From positions 620,001 to 684,000 of the forward strand of contig NZ_CP019082.1 of assembly GCF_001956985.1 (NCBI RefSeq): a stretch of 64,000 bases of DNA, given 5' to 3'. Below the pieces are notes generated by a model. It saw only the letters and a program-made list of their open reading frames with translations. It was not told where the DNA came from and searched no databases. Shown in pieces: positions 41,910 through 51,027 of the stretch. The translations under genes and the position numbers were made by a program. The DNA comes from Paludisphaera borealis (GTDB taxonomy: Bacteria > Planctomycetota > Planctomycetia > Isosphaerales > Isosphaeraceae). Within the stretch, counting starts at the first letter, position 1; the number at the start of each line of letters is the position of its first letter.

Positions 41910-43586
41910 TTACCCAACGGCGGCACCCGCGGCGGCCGCCTTCTTGGACGCGCCGTCGTGCGAGACCGTCGCCGCGCCGTTCGTGCCGCCCAGCAGCGAG
42001 AGGATCTTGGCACCGTCGGGCGAGCCCAGCCCGGTGCACGGATCCCAGCCCTTTCCCGCTTTGAAGGAGCCGTTGTTTCCCACCGTGACGTCGTGGAGCC
42101 CGCCCCCCGTGGCGATCTGGGAATAGAGCAGCGGGTTGAGGAATCCGACCGGTTTGCCCAGGCTCTGGTTGAGCAAGGCGATCAGCCCGGCCCAGAGCGG
42201 AGCGACGGCGCTGGTGCCGCCGATGACGGTGTTCAGGCCGTCGACCCGGACCTCGTAGCCCGACTCGGGGTCGGCGTTGCCCGCGACGTCGGGGACGCCC
42301 CGGCCGGCGAAATGGCCCGGGTTGACCGACTTCGGCACGTGGGCGTTCTTCTGGTAAGCCGGCTGCGGGAAGCTGTCGCTCACCCCGCCCCCGGTGGCGC
42401 TGTTCGGGCCGTCGTTCCAGACGACCTCCTCGGAGATCGACGCGAGGGTCCCCTCAAGCCGGGTTCCGCCGCAGGCCAGGGCGAACGGGCTGGACGCCGG
42501 GAAATCGACGTGGGAACGGCGGTCGGTCAACCCGTCGGCCGAGCCGTTGTCCCCCGAAGCGACCGTGACCGTCACGCCCATCAGCCCCGCGTCGCGGATC
42601 GCATTGGTCATGGCCGTCCGCTCACTCGCCCGCCAGGTGCTTTCCGGCCCTCCCCAACTGATCGAGATGACCGACGGCGCGTTCACCGTGTCGTGCGCCG
42701 CGTTGGTGATCGCCGTGACGAACCCCTGGGTCGTATTCGGCGCGAAGTAGACGACGATCTTCGATTGGGGCGCGACGGCTCCGGCCACCTCGATGTCGAG
42801 CATCACCTCGCCATCGGCGCTGTTCGGATCGTTGACGGGAGTGTTGGACGCGCCCAGGACCGAGACCGCCGAGACCGACGGCGTCGGCAGCCCGAGGCCT
42901 GTGAAGTAGGCGTTGAGGTCGGCCATCGTGAATCCGCCGCCCAGCTCGATGATCGCGATGCTCTGGCCCGATCCGTCCAGGCCGGTGGGGAAGTCGTAAA
43001 GCTGGGCGACCTGGAGTGGGGTGAGCGGCTGCGGCGCGTCGGCCGAGGCGAACATCCCAGCCAGCGGGTTCGCCCGCCGCCGCGCCTGGAAGTGGGGCTT
43101 GGCCGCGGGCCGGTTGCTCAGTCCGAGCACGGCCTCGACGATCGGCTCCAGGTCGGGCGGAACGTGGACCGACGAGGTATACGAGCGGAACGTCCCACCG
43201 GGATGCTCGAATCGCTCCAACGTCACGCCGAAAGCCGACTCGAAGTCGGAGACCTTGCCCGCGAGCACCACCCGCCGCTTCGCCGTGCAGCTCTCGACGA
43301 CGTTCAGGTTGCAGGCCCTGGCGTAGTCCTCCACCTTCTTCAAGTCCGCCGGGTCAGCGCCATGAGCCGCCCCGAATTCCTCGCGGCTGACGTGCGACCG
43401 GTTCTTGACGGCTTGCATCGCGAGCGCGTGCAGACCGTCCGCCGAACCTTTGTCGTTCTTTGCGCGGACCTTGACCGTCACGGTGATGAGCTCGATCGCG
43501 TTCGCCCGGCCGACCGCCTTCGCCGTGAATTGCGCCGGAAGTTCACTTCCGACGACTGGGACGAGCTTTGGCTTCGAAGAGGCCAT
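41910..43586 (-). CDS. S53 family serine-carboxyl peptidase (kumamolisin/sedolisin type)
   Basis: 558 residues from ATG 43586, with AGGAGA six bases upstream. The prodomain (about 30-165) is followed by the subtilisin-fold catalytic domain. The Ser-Glu-Asp triad is visible: Glu260 and Asp264 in DGEVMLDIEVAG, and Ser459 in IGGTSAVAPLWAG; the oxyanion-hole Asp346 is in ASGDNGSADG. The C-terminal calcium site appears in FKAGKGWDPCTGLGSPDG. No signal peptide is evident, as in some bacterial kumamolisins, so the export route is unclear. The last ~25 residues are an Ala/Lys-rich tail. Such enzymes are acid endopeptidases activated by removal of the prodomain; a second, free prodomain gene lies immediately downstream. 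Confidence 0.92.
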   Translation of the reverse strand: MASSKPKLVPVVGSELPAQFTAKAVGRANAIELITVTVKVRAKNDKGSADGLHALAMQAVKNRSHVSREEFGAAHGADPADLKKVEDYARACNLNVVESCTAKRRVVLAGKVSDFESAFGVTLERFEHPGGTFRSYTSSVHVPPDLEPIVEAVLGLSNRPAAKPHFQARRRANPLAGMFASADAPQPLTPLQVAQLYDFPTGLDGSGQSIAIIELGGGFTMADLNAYFTGLGLPTPSVSAVSVLGASNTPVNDPNSADGEVMLDIEVAGAVAPQSKIVVYFAPNTTQGFVTAITNAAHDTVNAPSVISISWGGPESTWRASERTAMTNAIRDAGLMGVTVTVASGDNGSADGLTDRRSHVDFPASSPFALACGGTRLEGTLASISEEVVWNDGPNSATGGGVSDSFPQPAYQKNAHVPKSVNPGHFAGRGVPDVAGNADPESGYEVRVDGLNTVIGGTSAVAPLWAGLIALLNQSLGKPVGFLNPLLYSQIATGGGLHDVTVGNNGSFKAGKGWDPCTGLGSPDGAKILSLLGGTNGAATVSHDGASKKAAAAGAAVG

Positions 43587-43752
43587 GATGAATCTCCTGA
43601 GAGATTGGACACGACGCACGTTTCGATCGGTTCCTCGAGGGCGTGAATCCACGCCTCCGAAAGCCAAGCATACGCTGAATCGACACGATTGCAATACGTA
43701 AATCGCCAAAGATATTCATGATTGTGCCGTCTGGGTGCGGCGGAGCTTCGTT

Positions 43753-44214
43753 TCACGCCCCCTGGGGCCAGCGGCGGGTTTGTTCGAGCGACTCGCCGGT
43801 TTCGAGGAGGCTCTTGAGGCTGGACAGGATCGCCGGCCATCCGGTCGACACCGCTTGGATGAGCTTGGAGCCGGGCGTCTCCATCTCGTGGATCAAGGTG
43901 AGCTTCACCGAGTCGCCGTGTTGTTCGAGTTCGTAGGTCAGGCGGGAATGGCCTTCCGAATGCAACTCGGGCTTGAACTCGTTGCGCCACGTCAGGACGA
44001 GCTTCCGGTGCGGCTCGATTTCGAGGATCTCGCCGCTGTCGCCGACGCGGCCGTCGGGGATCATGATCCGCCAGGACGCGCCGGGCTTCCACTCGGATTC
44101 CTGCCACGTCCCTCCCCAGTACTGACGCGTGAACTCCGGATCGAGCAGCGCCTGCCACAGTTTCTCCGGCGTCGTGCGAATGTACGTCACATAGACGAAT
44201 CGAGAATCAGCCAT
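43753..44214 (-). CDS. SRPBCC (AHSA1/START-like) domain protein
   Basis: 153 residues from ATG 44214, with AAGGAGAG upstream. The fold pattern is typical: VYVTYIRTTPEKLWQALLDP at the N-terminus, YWGGTWQESEWKPGASW, GEILEIEPHRKLVLTWRNEF and VKLTLIHEMETPGSK, then a long C-terminal helix (GWPAILSSLKSLLETGE). SRPBCC proteins bind hydrophobic ligands. The gene overlaps the upstream ArsR repressor by eight bases. This ArsR-SRPBCC arrangement is a recurrent operon in bacteria in which the repressor is thought to control its partner; the ligand is unknown. Confidence 0.9.
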   Translation of the reverse strand: MADSRFVYVTYIRTTPEKLWQALLDPEFTRQYWGGTWQESEWKPGASWRIMIPDGRVGDSGEILEIEPHRKLVLTWRNEFKPELHSEGHSRLTYELEQHGDSVKLTLIHEMETPGSKLIQAVSTGWPAILSSLKSLLETGESLEQTRRWPQGA

Positions 44215-44536
44215 CGGTCTCTCCTTCAAGCTTCTTCTTGAGTTCCGCGAGGGCGCGCAATCGCCCCCGATCGAATTTGCCGATCCAGCGCTCGGAGATC
44301 TCGTGGATCGGCGCGGGGTTGAGATAATGCAGCTTCTCGCGCCCCCGCCGGATCGGCACGACGAGCGACGCCTCCTCCAGAACCTTGAGGTGCTTCGTCA
44401 CGGCCTGGCGCGTCATATCCATGCGCTCGCAAAGCTGCCCCAGCGTCTGCCCGTCGTCCGCGTACAGCCGGTCGAGCAACACCCGACGGCCCGGGTCGGC
44501 CAGCGCTTTGAACACCTTGTCGAGGTCCGCGTCCAT
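44207..44536 (-). CDS. ArsR/SmtB-family (SdpR-like) transcriptional repressor
   Basis: 109 residues from ATG 44536 (MDADLDKVFKALADPGRRVL). The winged helix reads LGQLCERMDMTRQAVTKHLK then VLEEASLVVPIRRGREKLHY. There are no Cys metal-site motifs of the ArsR/SmtB type, so it is probably not a metal sensor. The C-terminal ISERWIGKFDRGRLRALAEL is typical for ArsR proteins paired with SRPBCC proteins. A perfect palindrome 12 bp upstream of the start is the probable operator, suggesting autoregulation of the two-gene operon. Confidence 0.93.
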   Translation of the reverse strand: MDADLDKVFKALADPGRRVLLDRLYADDGQTLGQLCERMDMTRQAVTKHLKVLEEASLVVPIRRGREKLHYLNPAPIHEISERWIGKFDRGRLRALAELKKKLEGETDG

Positions 44537-44547
44537 TTTTCTATTAT

Positions 44548-44563
44548 GCAACCCCGGGGTTGC
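44548..44563. promoter_or_regulatory. Palindromic operator GCAACCCCGGGGTTGC
   Basis: A perfect 16-bp palindrome centred about 20 bp before the ArsR start codon. Its CAACC/GGTTG half-sites match the inverted-repeat type I associate with ArsR-SRPBCC operons, though I cite this from memory. It would overlap the promoter and block transcription when bound. Confidence 0.6.
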
Positions 44564-44689
44564 GTGTCAATGGGTCGCGTCCGGCCTGAGCGGGACGAGA
44601 GGAAACTGGCGACCGGCCTGTGAGTGGTTTATCATTGCGGGATCGCAATCGCGTTCGACGGACGAAGTCATGAACCTCGGGGCCTCCTC

Positions 44690-46894
44690 ATGCCTCGCCT
44701 ACTCTTCCTCGCGACGGTCTTCCTGCTCGCGCCCGGATGGTCGGCCCCGCTCCAAGAGGTCGACGCGGACGAGGTGGAGTTCTTCGAGCGGAAGATCCGG
44801 CCGGTGCTGGTCGAGCATTGTTATGCATGCCATTCGGTCGAGTCGTCGACGCGGAAGAAGCTTCGCGGCGGCCTGAAGCTGGACAGTCGGGAGGGGCTGC
44901 TTCGCGGCGGCGACGGCGGACCGGCCGTCGAGCCGGGCAAGCCCGACGAGAGCCTGCTCATCGCGGCCCTTCGTCACGACGACGACTTGCGAATGCCGCC
45001 CAAGGGGAAGCTTCCGGATGAGGTCGTCGCCGACTTCGTCGCGTGGGTCCAGCGGGGCGCCGCCGACCCTCGATCCGAGCCGTCCTCCCCCGCGCGGGAC
45101 GTCGAGAAAGCTCCGCCGGCCGGTCGCGATCATTGGGCGTATCAGCCGCCGGTCGACGCGCCGCCCCCGCCGGTGCGCGACGCCTCGTGGCCCGTCGGTG
45201 CGATCGACCAGTTCCTCCTCGCGCGTCTGGAGGCCGCCGGCCTGCGACCCGCCGTCGAGGCCGACCGCGCGACGCTGATCCGCCGCCTTTCGTTCGACCT
45301 GACCGGCCTGCCGCCGACTCCCGAGGAGATCGATTCGTTCATCCACGACCCAGCGCCCGTCGCCTACGAGCGACTGGTCGATCGCCTGCTCGGCTCGCCC
45401 CATTTCGGCGAGCGCTGGGGACGCCACTGGCTGGACGTGGCCCGCTTCGGCGAGTCGCTGACGCTGCGCGGCCTCGTGCTGAAGGAGGCGTGGCGATACC
45501 GAGATTACGTCATCAACGCCTTCAACGCCGACCTGCCTTTTGATCAGTTCCTCCGCGAACAGATCGCGGGCGACTTGCTCCCGGCCGCCGACCTGGAGTC
45601 CCAGCGTCGGCGGCGGATCGCCGTCACGTTCCTCCTGCTGGGCAACACGAATCTTGAGGAGCAGGACAAGGCGCAGCTCGAAATGGATTTCGTGGACGAG
45701 CAGATCGACGTGATCGGCAAGGCGATCCTGGCCCAGACGATCGCCTGCGCCCGCTGCCACGATCACAAGTTCGACCCGATCCCGACAGCCGACTACTACG
45801 CCCTGGCCGGCATCCTCCACAACGCCAAGGCGTTGAAGCACGACAACGTCTCGAAGTGGATCGAAGCCCCCCTGCCGACGTCTCCGGAACGCGAGGCCGC
45901 CGTCGCGTCGCGCGGGGACATGGCGATGAGCCTCGTGGAGTCGTCCGTGATCACCGAGGGGCGGATTCTCGTGCGGGGCAGCGTTCACAGCCCCGGCTCG
46001 CCGGTGCGGCGCGGCTGGCTGCGTGCGGCGAGCCGGGGGGGGCCGCCCTCCTTGCCGAGCGACCAGAGCGGCCGGCGCGAGCTGGCCGACTGGCTGGCCT
46101 CGGCCGACAATCCGTTGACCGCCCGCGTGATCGCCAACCGCGCCTGGCACTGGCTGTTCGGCGCCGGCCTGGTTCGCACCACCGACAACTTCGGCACGAC
46201 CGGCGAGGCTCCCTCTCATCCCGAGCTGCTCGATTGGCTGGCGATCCGGTTCGTTGAAGACGGCTGGTCGATCAAATCGCTGGTGCGTCGAATCGTCCTG
46301 TCGCGGACGTATCGGCTGGCCTCGGTCGACGCTTCGAACGGCCGCGCGATCGATCCCGAGAATCGCCTGTTGGGCCGGGCCAACCGCCGTCGGCTCGACG
46401 CCGAATGCCTGCGCGACGCAATGCTGTCGGCCTCGGGCCGGCTGCGCCATGAGATGGGAGGCCGATCGTTTCCGCCCGATCTCGCGGCCGATTACGGTTT
46501 CCTGTCGCGCGATTCCCGGCGCGGCGTCTACGAGCCGGTCTTCCGCAACGCCCTGCCCGCTCTGTTCACGGTGTTCGATTTCGCCGACCCGAGCATGGTC
46601 GTCGGCCGGCGCGACGCGAGCATCGTGGCCCCGCAGGCGCTGTTCCTGATGAACAATCCGTTCGTGCTGGAGCAGGCGCGCCACGCCGCCCGCCGCTTGC
46701 TCGCTGAGCCGGCGGCCGACGCTTCCGACCGACTCGGCACCGCCTATCTGCGGGTGCTCGGCCGGGCGCCGACCGAGTCGGAACGCCGCATTACGCTCGA
46801 TTTTCTGGCCCGATCGTCGGCCGAAGACGATGAGGAAGCGTGGTCGCACGTCGTTCACGCCCTGTTCGAGTCGGCCGACTTCCGAAGCTTGTAA
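44690..46894 (+). CDS. PSCyt1-DUF1549-DUF1553 planctomycete cytochrome-type protein
   Basis: 734 residues from ATG 44690 (MPRLLFLATVFLLAPGWSAP), which starts the signal peptide; the longer GTG frame adds unrelated sequence. PSCyt1 haem c domain: FFERKIRPVLVEHCYACHSV (CxxCH) with distal LRMPPKGKLPDEVVADFVAW. DUF1549 (PSD) follows: IDQFLLARLEAAGLRP, LIRRLSFDLTGLPPTPEEID, HFGERWGRHWLDVARF and TIACARCHDHKFDPIPTADY with a second CxxCH. DUF1553 (PSD1) is C-terminal: ADNPLTARVIANRAWHWLFG, DNFGTTGEAPSHPELLDWLA. It is paired with a DUF1501 protein 23 bp downstream, a hallmark couple in Planctomycetes; the biochemical role is unknown, with polysaccharide or sulfatase-linked metabolism often suggested. 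Confidence 0.92.
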   Translation: MPRLLFLATVFLLAPGWSAPLQEVDADEVEFFERKIRPVLVEHCYACHSVESSTRKKLRGGLKLDSREGLLRGGDGGPAVEPGKPDESLLIAALRHDDDLRMPPKGKLPDEVVADFVAWVQRGAADPRSEPSSPARDVEKAPPAGRDHWAYQPPVDAPPPPVRDASWPVGAIDQFLLARLEAAGLRPAVEADRATLIRRLSFDLTGLPPTPEEIDSFIHDPAPVAYERLVDRLLGSPHFGERWGRHWLDVARFGESLTLRGLVLKEAWRYRDYVINAFNADLPFDQFLREQIAGDLLPAADLESQRRRRIAVTFLLLGNTNLEEQDKAQLEMDFVDEQIDVIGKAILAQTIACARCHDHKFDPIPTADYYALAGILHNAKALKHDNVSKWIEAPLPTSPEREAAVASRGDMAMSLVESSVITEGRILVRGSVHSPGSPVRRGWLRAASRGGPPSLPSDQSGRRELADWLASADNPLTARVIANRAWHWLFGAGLVRTTDNFGTTGEAPSHPELLDWLAIRFVEDGWSIKSLVRRIVLSRTYRLASVDASNGRAIDPENRLLGRANRRRLDAECLRDAMLSASGRLRHEMGGRSFPPDLAADYGFLSRDSRRGVYEPVFRNALPALFTVFDFADPSMVVGRRDASIVAPQALFLMNNPFVLEQARHAARRLLAEPAADASDRLGTAYLRVLGRAPTESERRITLDFLARSSAEDDEEAWSHVVHALFESADFRSL

Positions 46895-46917
46895 GCCGTC
46901 CACCCGGAGAATCGCAC

Positions 46918-48342
46918 GTGCCCGGACCCATCCCCCGCCGCGAAATTCTGAAAGCCGCCGGCTGTGGATTCGGCTATCTGGCGCTCGCCGGGCTGGCCGA
47001 CCAGCAGGCCCGCGCCGGCGTGGTCGATCCGACGGCCCCGCGCGCTCCTCACTTCGCGCCCCGGGCGAAGCGCGTCATCTTCCTGTTCATGCAGGGGGGA
47101 GTGAGCCAGGTCGATTCGTTCGATTACAAGCCTCGCCTTGAGCGGGACGCGGGCAAGCAACTCGGCTTCGACGACGCCCGCGTGCTGGCCAACACCGGGA
47201 TGAGAGGATCGTCGCAACTGATCATGAAGTCCCCCTGGAAATTCGCCCGGCACGGCGAGTCCGGCCGTTGGGGCTCGGACCTGTTTCCCGAGTTGAACCA
47301 ATGCGTTGATGATCTCTGCTTCATCCACTCGATGCACACCGAGGGGGTCGCCCACGGGCCGGCCACGCTGTTCCTCCACACCGGGTCGGCGACCTCCGTG
47401 CGGCCGTCGATGGGGTCGTGGGTCCTCTACGGCCTGGGGACCGAGAACCGGGACTTGCCCGGCTTCGTCTCGATCGCCCCGACCAGCGGCAACGGCGGGA
47501 CGCGGAACTACGGCAACGCCTTCCTGCCGGCCGCGTTTCAGGGGACCGCGCTGGGCAAGGCGGGCGGGCGAGCTTCCGAGGCCCGCTTCCGCGACCTCGC
47601 CAGCCTTGGCCAGACCGACGACTCGCGCCGCCGCCACTTTGGGCTGCTCCGCGAGTTGAACGCCGAGCGTTTGCGGCGAAGCCCCGGCGACTCCGAGCTG
47701 GAGGCGCTGGCCGCTTCGTATGAGCTGGCCTGGCGGATGCAGGACAGCGCGCCGGGCGTGCTCGACCTCGCGGGCGAATCGAAGGAAACGCTTTCGCTTT
47801 ACGGCGTCGGAACGCCCGAAACCGACGACTTCGGCCGCCAGTGCCTGTTGGCCCGGAGGATGTGCGAGTCGGGGGTGCGGTTCGTCCAGGTGACCTACGG
47901 CGACGGCACGGCGAACCCCGCGTGGGACCAGCACGCGAACCTCGCCAAGCACTCCGACCACGCCCGCGCGGTGGATCGGCCGATCGCCGGATTGCTGCGC
48001 GACCTGAAGCGGCGGGGGCTGCTCGACGACACGCTCGTCTGGTGGGGCAGCGAGTTCGGACGCACCCCTTACGCCGAGAAGAAAGGGACGGGCCGCGACC
48101 ACAACCCGGGGGGCTTCACCGTCTGGCTGGCCGGCGGCGGCGTGAAGCCCGGCTTCGCCTTCGGCGCCACCGACGACTTCGGCCATCAGGCCGTCCAGGA
48201 TCGGGTCCACATGCACGACCTCCACGCCACGATCCTCCACCTGCTCGGCGTCGACCACGAGCGCCTCACGTATCGCTACGCCGGCCGCGACTTCCGCCTC
48301 ACCGACGTCCACGGCCGAGTCGTACGCGAACTTTTCGCCTGA
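46918..48342 (+). CDS. DUF1501 family Tat-exported protein (sulfatase-like fold)
   Basis: 474 residues from GTG 46918, with CGGAGAATC upstream; the in-frame extension shadows the previous gene. The N-terminus is a Tat signal: PRREILKAAGCGFGYLALAG with twin Arg. Typical DUF1501 motifs follow: KRVIFLFMQGGVSQVDSFDY, SMHTEGVAHGPATLFLHTG, ARRMCESGVRFVQVTYGD, DTLVWWGSEFGRTPYAEK, GRDHNPGGFTVWLAGGGVKP and DLHATILHLLGVDHERLTYR. The fold is related to alkaline phosphatase/sulfatases (Asp/His-rich metal-like sites DH, GRDHNP, DLHATI). It almost always follows a PSCyt1/DUF1553 gene, as here, and presumably works with it in the periplasm. Confidence 0.93.
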   Translation: MPGPIPRREILKAAGCGFGYLALAGLADQQARAGVVDPTAPRAPHFAPRAKRVIFLFMQGGVSQVDSFDYKPRLERDAGKQLGFDDARVLANTGMRGSSQLIMKSPWKFARHGESGRWGSDLFPELNQCVDDLCFIHSMHTEGVAHGPATLFLHTGSATSVRPSMGSWVLYGLGTENRDLPGFVSIAPTSGNGGTRNYGNAFLPAAFQGTALGKAGGRASEARFRDLASLGQTDDSRRRHFGLLRELNAERLRRSPGDSELEALAASYELAWRMQDSAPGVLDLAGESKETLSLYGVGTPETDDFGRQCLLARRMCESGVRFVQVTYGDGTANPAWDQHANLAKHSDHARAVDRPIAGLLRDLKRRGLLDDTLVWWGSEFGRTPYAEKKGTGRDHNPGGFTVWLAGGGVKPGFAFGATDDFGHQAVQDRVHMHDLHATILHLLGVDHERLTYRYAGRDFRLTDVHGRVVRELFA

Positions 48343-48399
48343 ACGGAGTAGAGTGAAGCCCTCACCACTTCCTGCTTAACCGCTCCTCGAGTTCCATTC

Positions 48400-51027
48400 A
48401 TGACGCGCTCCACGACTCTGCGGCGAATCCGATGGCTTTCCTTCGGCCTTGTGTCGGCGATAGCCGCGGTCGCGGCGCTGTCGAGCCCTCGCGTCGGCTT
48501 GCGGGGCGCTCACGACGCGCGCGTCGGCTCCGGACGGGCGTACGCTTTACTCGGCGACCTGCCCGTGGAACATCGGGGACGCGTGAAACCCCTCAATAGC
48601 ATGGCCGCCGAAGAAGTCGAACGGATTTACGGCCGGTCCGCCATCAAACTCCTCGGCCCCGACGGCAAGGCGACGGCGAGCTGGGAACCCGTGGCGGCGG
48701 TCCTGGACTGGTCGGCCCGTCCTGAGTTCTGGGACGATCAAGACATCATTCTGGTCGACTACCCGCCGTTGAAACGCCTGCTCCTGGAGGCGTCGATCCG
48801 TGAGCAGGTCCGATCGTTGGCCGGCGTGGAAACGTCCGTGGTCGGAAAGTTGCTCCAGGCGCTGGCCGCGCAGCCGGAGCTGGCCGAGGCCGACCTGCGC
48901 GCAGCGGCGCATCAGGCGGGCGAAGCAAGCACGACGGGGAAGACTCTCGACGCCTTGGCCGCCAAGATCGGCGGGGATCTCAAGTGGCTCTCGCCGCGCG
49001 TGCTCGAGAAGACTCAGCTTCAGCACGAAGGTCGCACGCTCACGTTCCCGCGGTGGGCCGGCGAGATCCTGGACAAGAAGGACCGGACCCGTTTCGGCGG
49101 GACGGGGGCCGTCCCGGAACTGACGCTGATCGAGGAGAAGGCGACCGAGCTCGCCGAGCAATTCTTTCGCTACCAGGCGCTCCGGGAGCACAAGAGCCCG
49201 GCGACCAAGCCACTCGACCTTCTGGTGATCCCGCGCCCCTCCGCCGGAACCTACGCCAAATATTCGGCCGAGAGTTTCGAGAAAGGCATGAAGCCTGATC
49301 AGACCCTGTCGCCGTTGGAGGCCAACGTCGCCAACACCCTTGTGGAGTTTCTCCAAAGCCTTCCGAGCAAGGAGTGGGCCCTGCCGGGGGAAGACGGCAT
49401 GTTCGACCAGAAGTTCGGGCTCTGGCTGGGCGATCGTTCGCCCTGGCTCCCCCTGGGGGTCGTCATCCAGAGCGACGAGTCGGAGCTGTCGCGCGCGGGG
49501 TTGCCTCTCAAACAAGTTGTGGCGTTCCGCAAGAGCTATCGAGACCTCGAAGACGCGGAGCGCGCGGAGCCCGGCAACGTCCCCGAGGCCGTCGTGGTCG
49601 CCGTGATCACCGCCGCTCGCGACCTTGGCGCGAGCCTCGGGCGTTACGGCGATTCGACCGCGATGGCGCGCGAGTCGCGTTTGAATCGATTCGCGCCGTT
49701 CTCCAAAGCGCCGATGGCGTACGCCTTGGGTCTGGCGCTGCTGCTGGCGAGTCTGGGGACCAAGGCGGATCTGCGCACGGCCGCCGGGAAACGGAGCGCC
49801 GCGGTCTACGGTTTGGGGATGGTCGGCCTCATGGCCGGGATCGCACTTCAGCTCTACGGCTTCTTGCTCAGGTCTCGCATCGCTCGCTGGGGGCCGGTCA
49901 CGACCATGTACGAGACGGTCGTTTGGGCCGCCCTGGCGACCGCGACCCTGGGCCTCGCGATCGAGCTTCTCTGGCGGAAGAAGTACGCCGCGCTGGCCGG
50001 GAGCGGCGTCGCCTTGCTGGCGACGCTCCTGGCCGAGAACGCGTCGTGCCTCGACCCGAGCATCCAAGCGATCCCGCTGGTGCTGCGGACCAATCGTTGG
50101 CTTGTCGGCCATGTCCTGCCGATCGTCTCCAGCTACGCGGCGTTCGCGCTGGCAATGGGCTTCGGGCTGCTGGCGGCGGGGTGCTGCCTCACGGCGACTT
50201 ATCGCCGATCCCCGTCTTGCCGCGAGCTCGCTTGGCCGCTGTCGCTTGGGATGCCACTCTACGTGCTCGGCCGCTTCGGACTCGACCCGTCGTATCGGCT
50301 CTCGCCTCTATCGATGCTCGACGCCCGTTGGCTCGAGTACGCGAGTTCGGGCGTTGCGGCCTTGGGCGGTGGTCTGACGCTCGTGGGGGGCTTCAGCCTG
50401 CTGGGCGAACTCGCGAATCGGTCGCCTCGGCGCGCGTGCGTCCTCGGAGTCGTCCTGGCGGCGGCCGGCTCGGCCGGGGTGGTCGCCGTTGCGACCGGGA
50501 CAGTCCAGGGACCGTTGGCGAGCGCCCTCGCTTCGTCCGACGCGTGGCTCGTGGGTCTGGTCGGCGGCGCGCTGATCGTGATGAGTCGGCTGGCGGTTCC
50601 CACGCGGGAACCCGTCGCGCGGATCGAGACCCTGGCCGGCTTCAGCTTTCGCGCCATGCAGGTCGGCGTCCTACTCCTCGCGGCGGGCGCGATCCTGGGC
50701 GCCGCGTGGGCTCGCAAAGTCTGGGGGGGATACTGGCGTTGGGAACCCAAGGAGGTCTGGGTCCTGATCACGTTTTTGGTCTATCTCGCGCCTCTGCTTG
50801 GCCGATTCACCGGCCGGATGAGCACGTTCGGACTCGCGGCCTCGTCGGTCGTATGCTTCATGTCTGTACTGGTGTCCTGGTACGGCGTCAACTTCGCGCT
50901 GCGCGTCGGGATGCACAACTTCGGCTTTACCGAAGGCGGGGACGGAAGAATCGTGTCGACCTGCGCGCTCGCCCTGCTGGCGGTCGTCGGCGCCGCGGCG
51001 TGGCGGCGGTCGCGATCGCAGTCGTAG
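48400..51027 (+). CDS. Large CcsA/ResC-type cytochrome c biogenesis protein
   Basis: 875 residues, much longer than the ~320 of plain CcsA. A first membrane helix (WLSFGLVSAIAAVAALSS) is followed by ~400 residues predicted to be periplasmic (VEHRGRVKPLNSMAAEEVER onward), then many helices from about residue 436. The CcsA-type region shows RIARWGPVTTMYETVVWAAL, RTNRWLVGHVLPIVSSYAAF (conserved His), and the Trp-rich haem-handling motif WGGYWRWEPKEVWVLITFL near residue 776, where the usual Asp before PKE is Glu. VGMHNFGF at the C-terminus holds the last conserved His. It would deliver haem for attachment to CxxCH apocytochromes. The gene sits amid several c-type haem proteins, which fits. Confidence 0.85.
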   Translation: MTRSTTLRRIRWLSFGLVSAIAAVAALSSPRVGLRGAHDARVGSGRAYALLGDLPVEHRGRVKPLNSMAAEEVERIYGRSAIKLLGPDGKATASWEPVAAVLDWSARPEFWDDQDIILVDYPPLKRLLLEASIREQVRSLAGVETSVVGKLLQALAAQPELAEADLRAAAHQAGEASTTGKTLDALAAKIGGDLKWLSPRVLEKTQLQHEGRTLTFPRWAGEILDKKDRTRFGGTGAVPELTLIEEKATELAEQFFRYQALREHKSPATKPLDLLVIPRPSAGTYAKYSAESFEKGMKPDQTLSPLEANVANTLVEFLQSLPSKEWALPGEDGMFDQKFGLWLGDRSPWLPLGVVIQSDESELSRAGLPLKQVVAFRKSYRDLEDAERAEPGNVPEAVVVAVITAARDLGASLGRYGDSTAMARESRLNRFAPFSKAPMAYALGLALLLASLGTKADLRTAAGKRSAAVYGLGMVGLMAGIALQLYGFLLRSRIARWGPVTTMYETVVWAALATATLGLAIELLWRKKYAALAGSGVALLATLLAENASCLDPSIQAIPLVLRTNRWLVGHVLPIVSSYAAFALAMGFGLLAAGCCLTATYRRSPSCRELAWPLSLGMPLYVLGRFGLDPSYRLSPLSMLDARWLEYASSGVAALGGGLTLVGGFSLLGELANRSPRRACVLGVVLAAAGSAGVVAVATGTVQGPLASALASSDAWLVGLVGGALIVMSRLAVPTREPVARIETLAGFSFRAMQVGVLLLAAGAILGAAWARKVWGGYWRWEPKEVWVLITFLVYLAPLLGRFTGRMSTFGLAASSVVCFMSVLVSWYGVNFALRVGMHNFGFTEGGDGRIVSTCALALLAVVGAAAWRRSRSQS

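Noticed and set aside
44699-46903. 734-codon minus-strand frame opposite the PSCyt1 gene
   Set aside because: Shadow frame; the plus strand carries complete PSCyt1/DUF1549/DUF1553 motifs.
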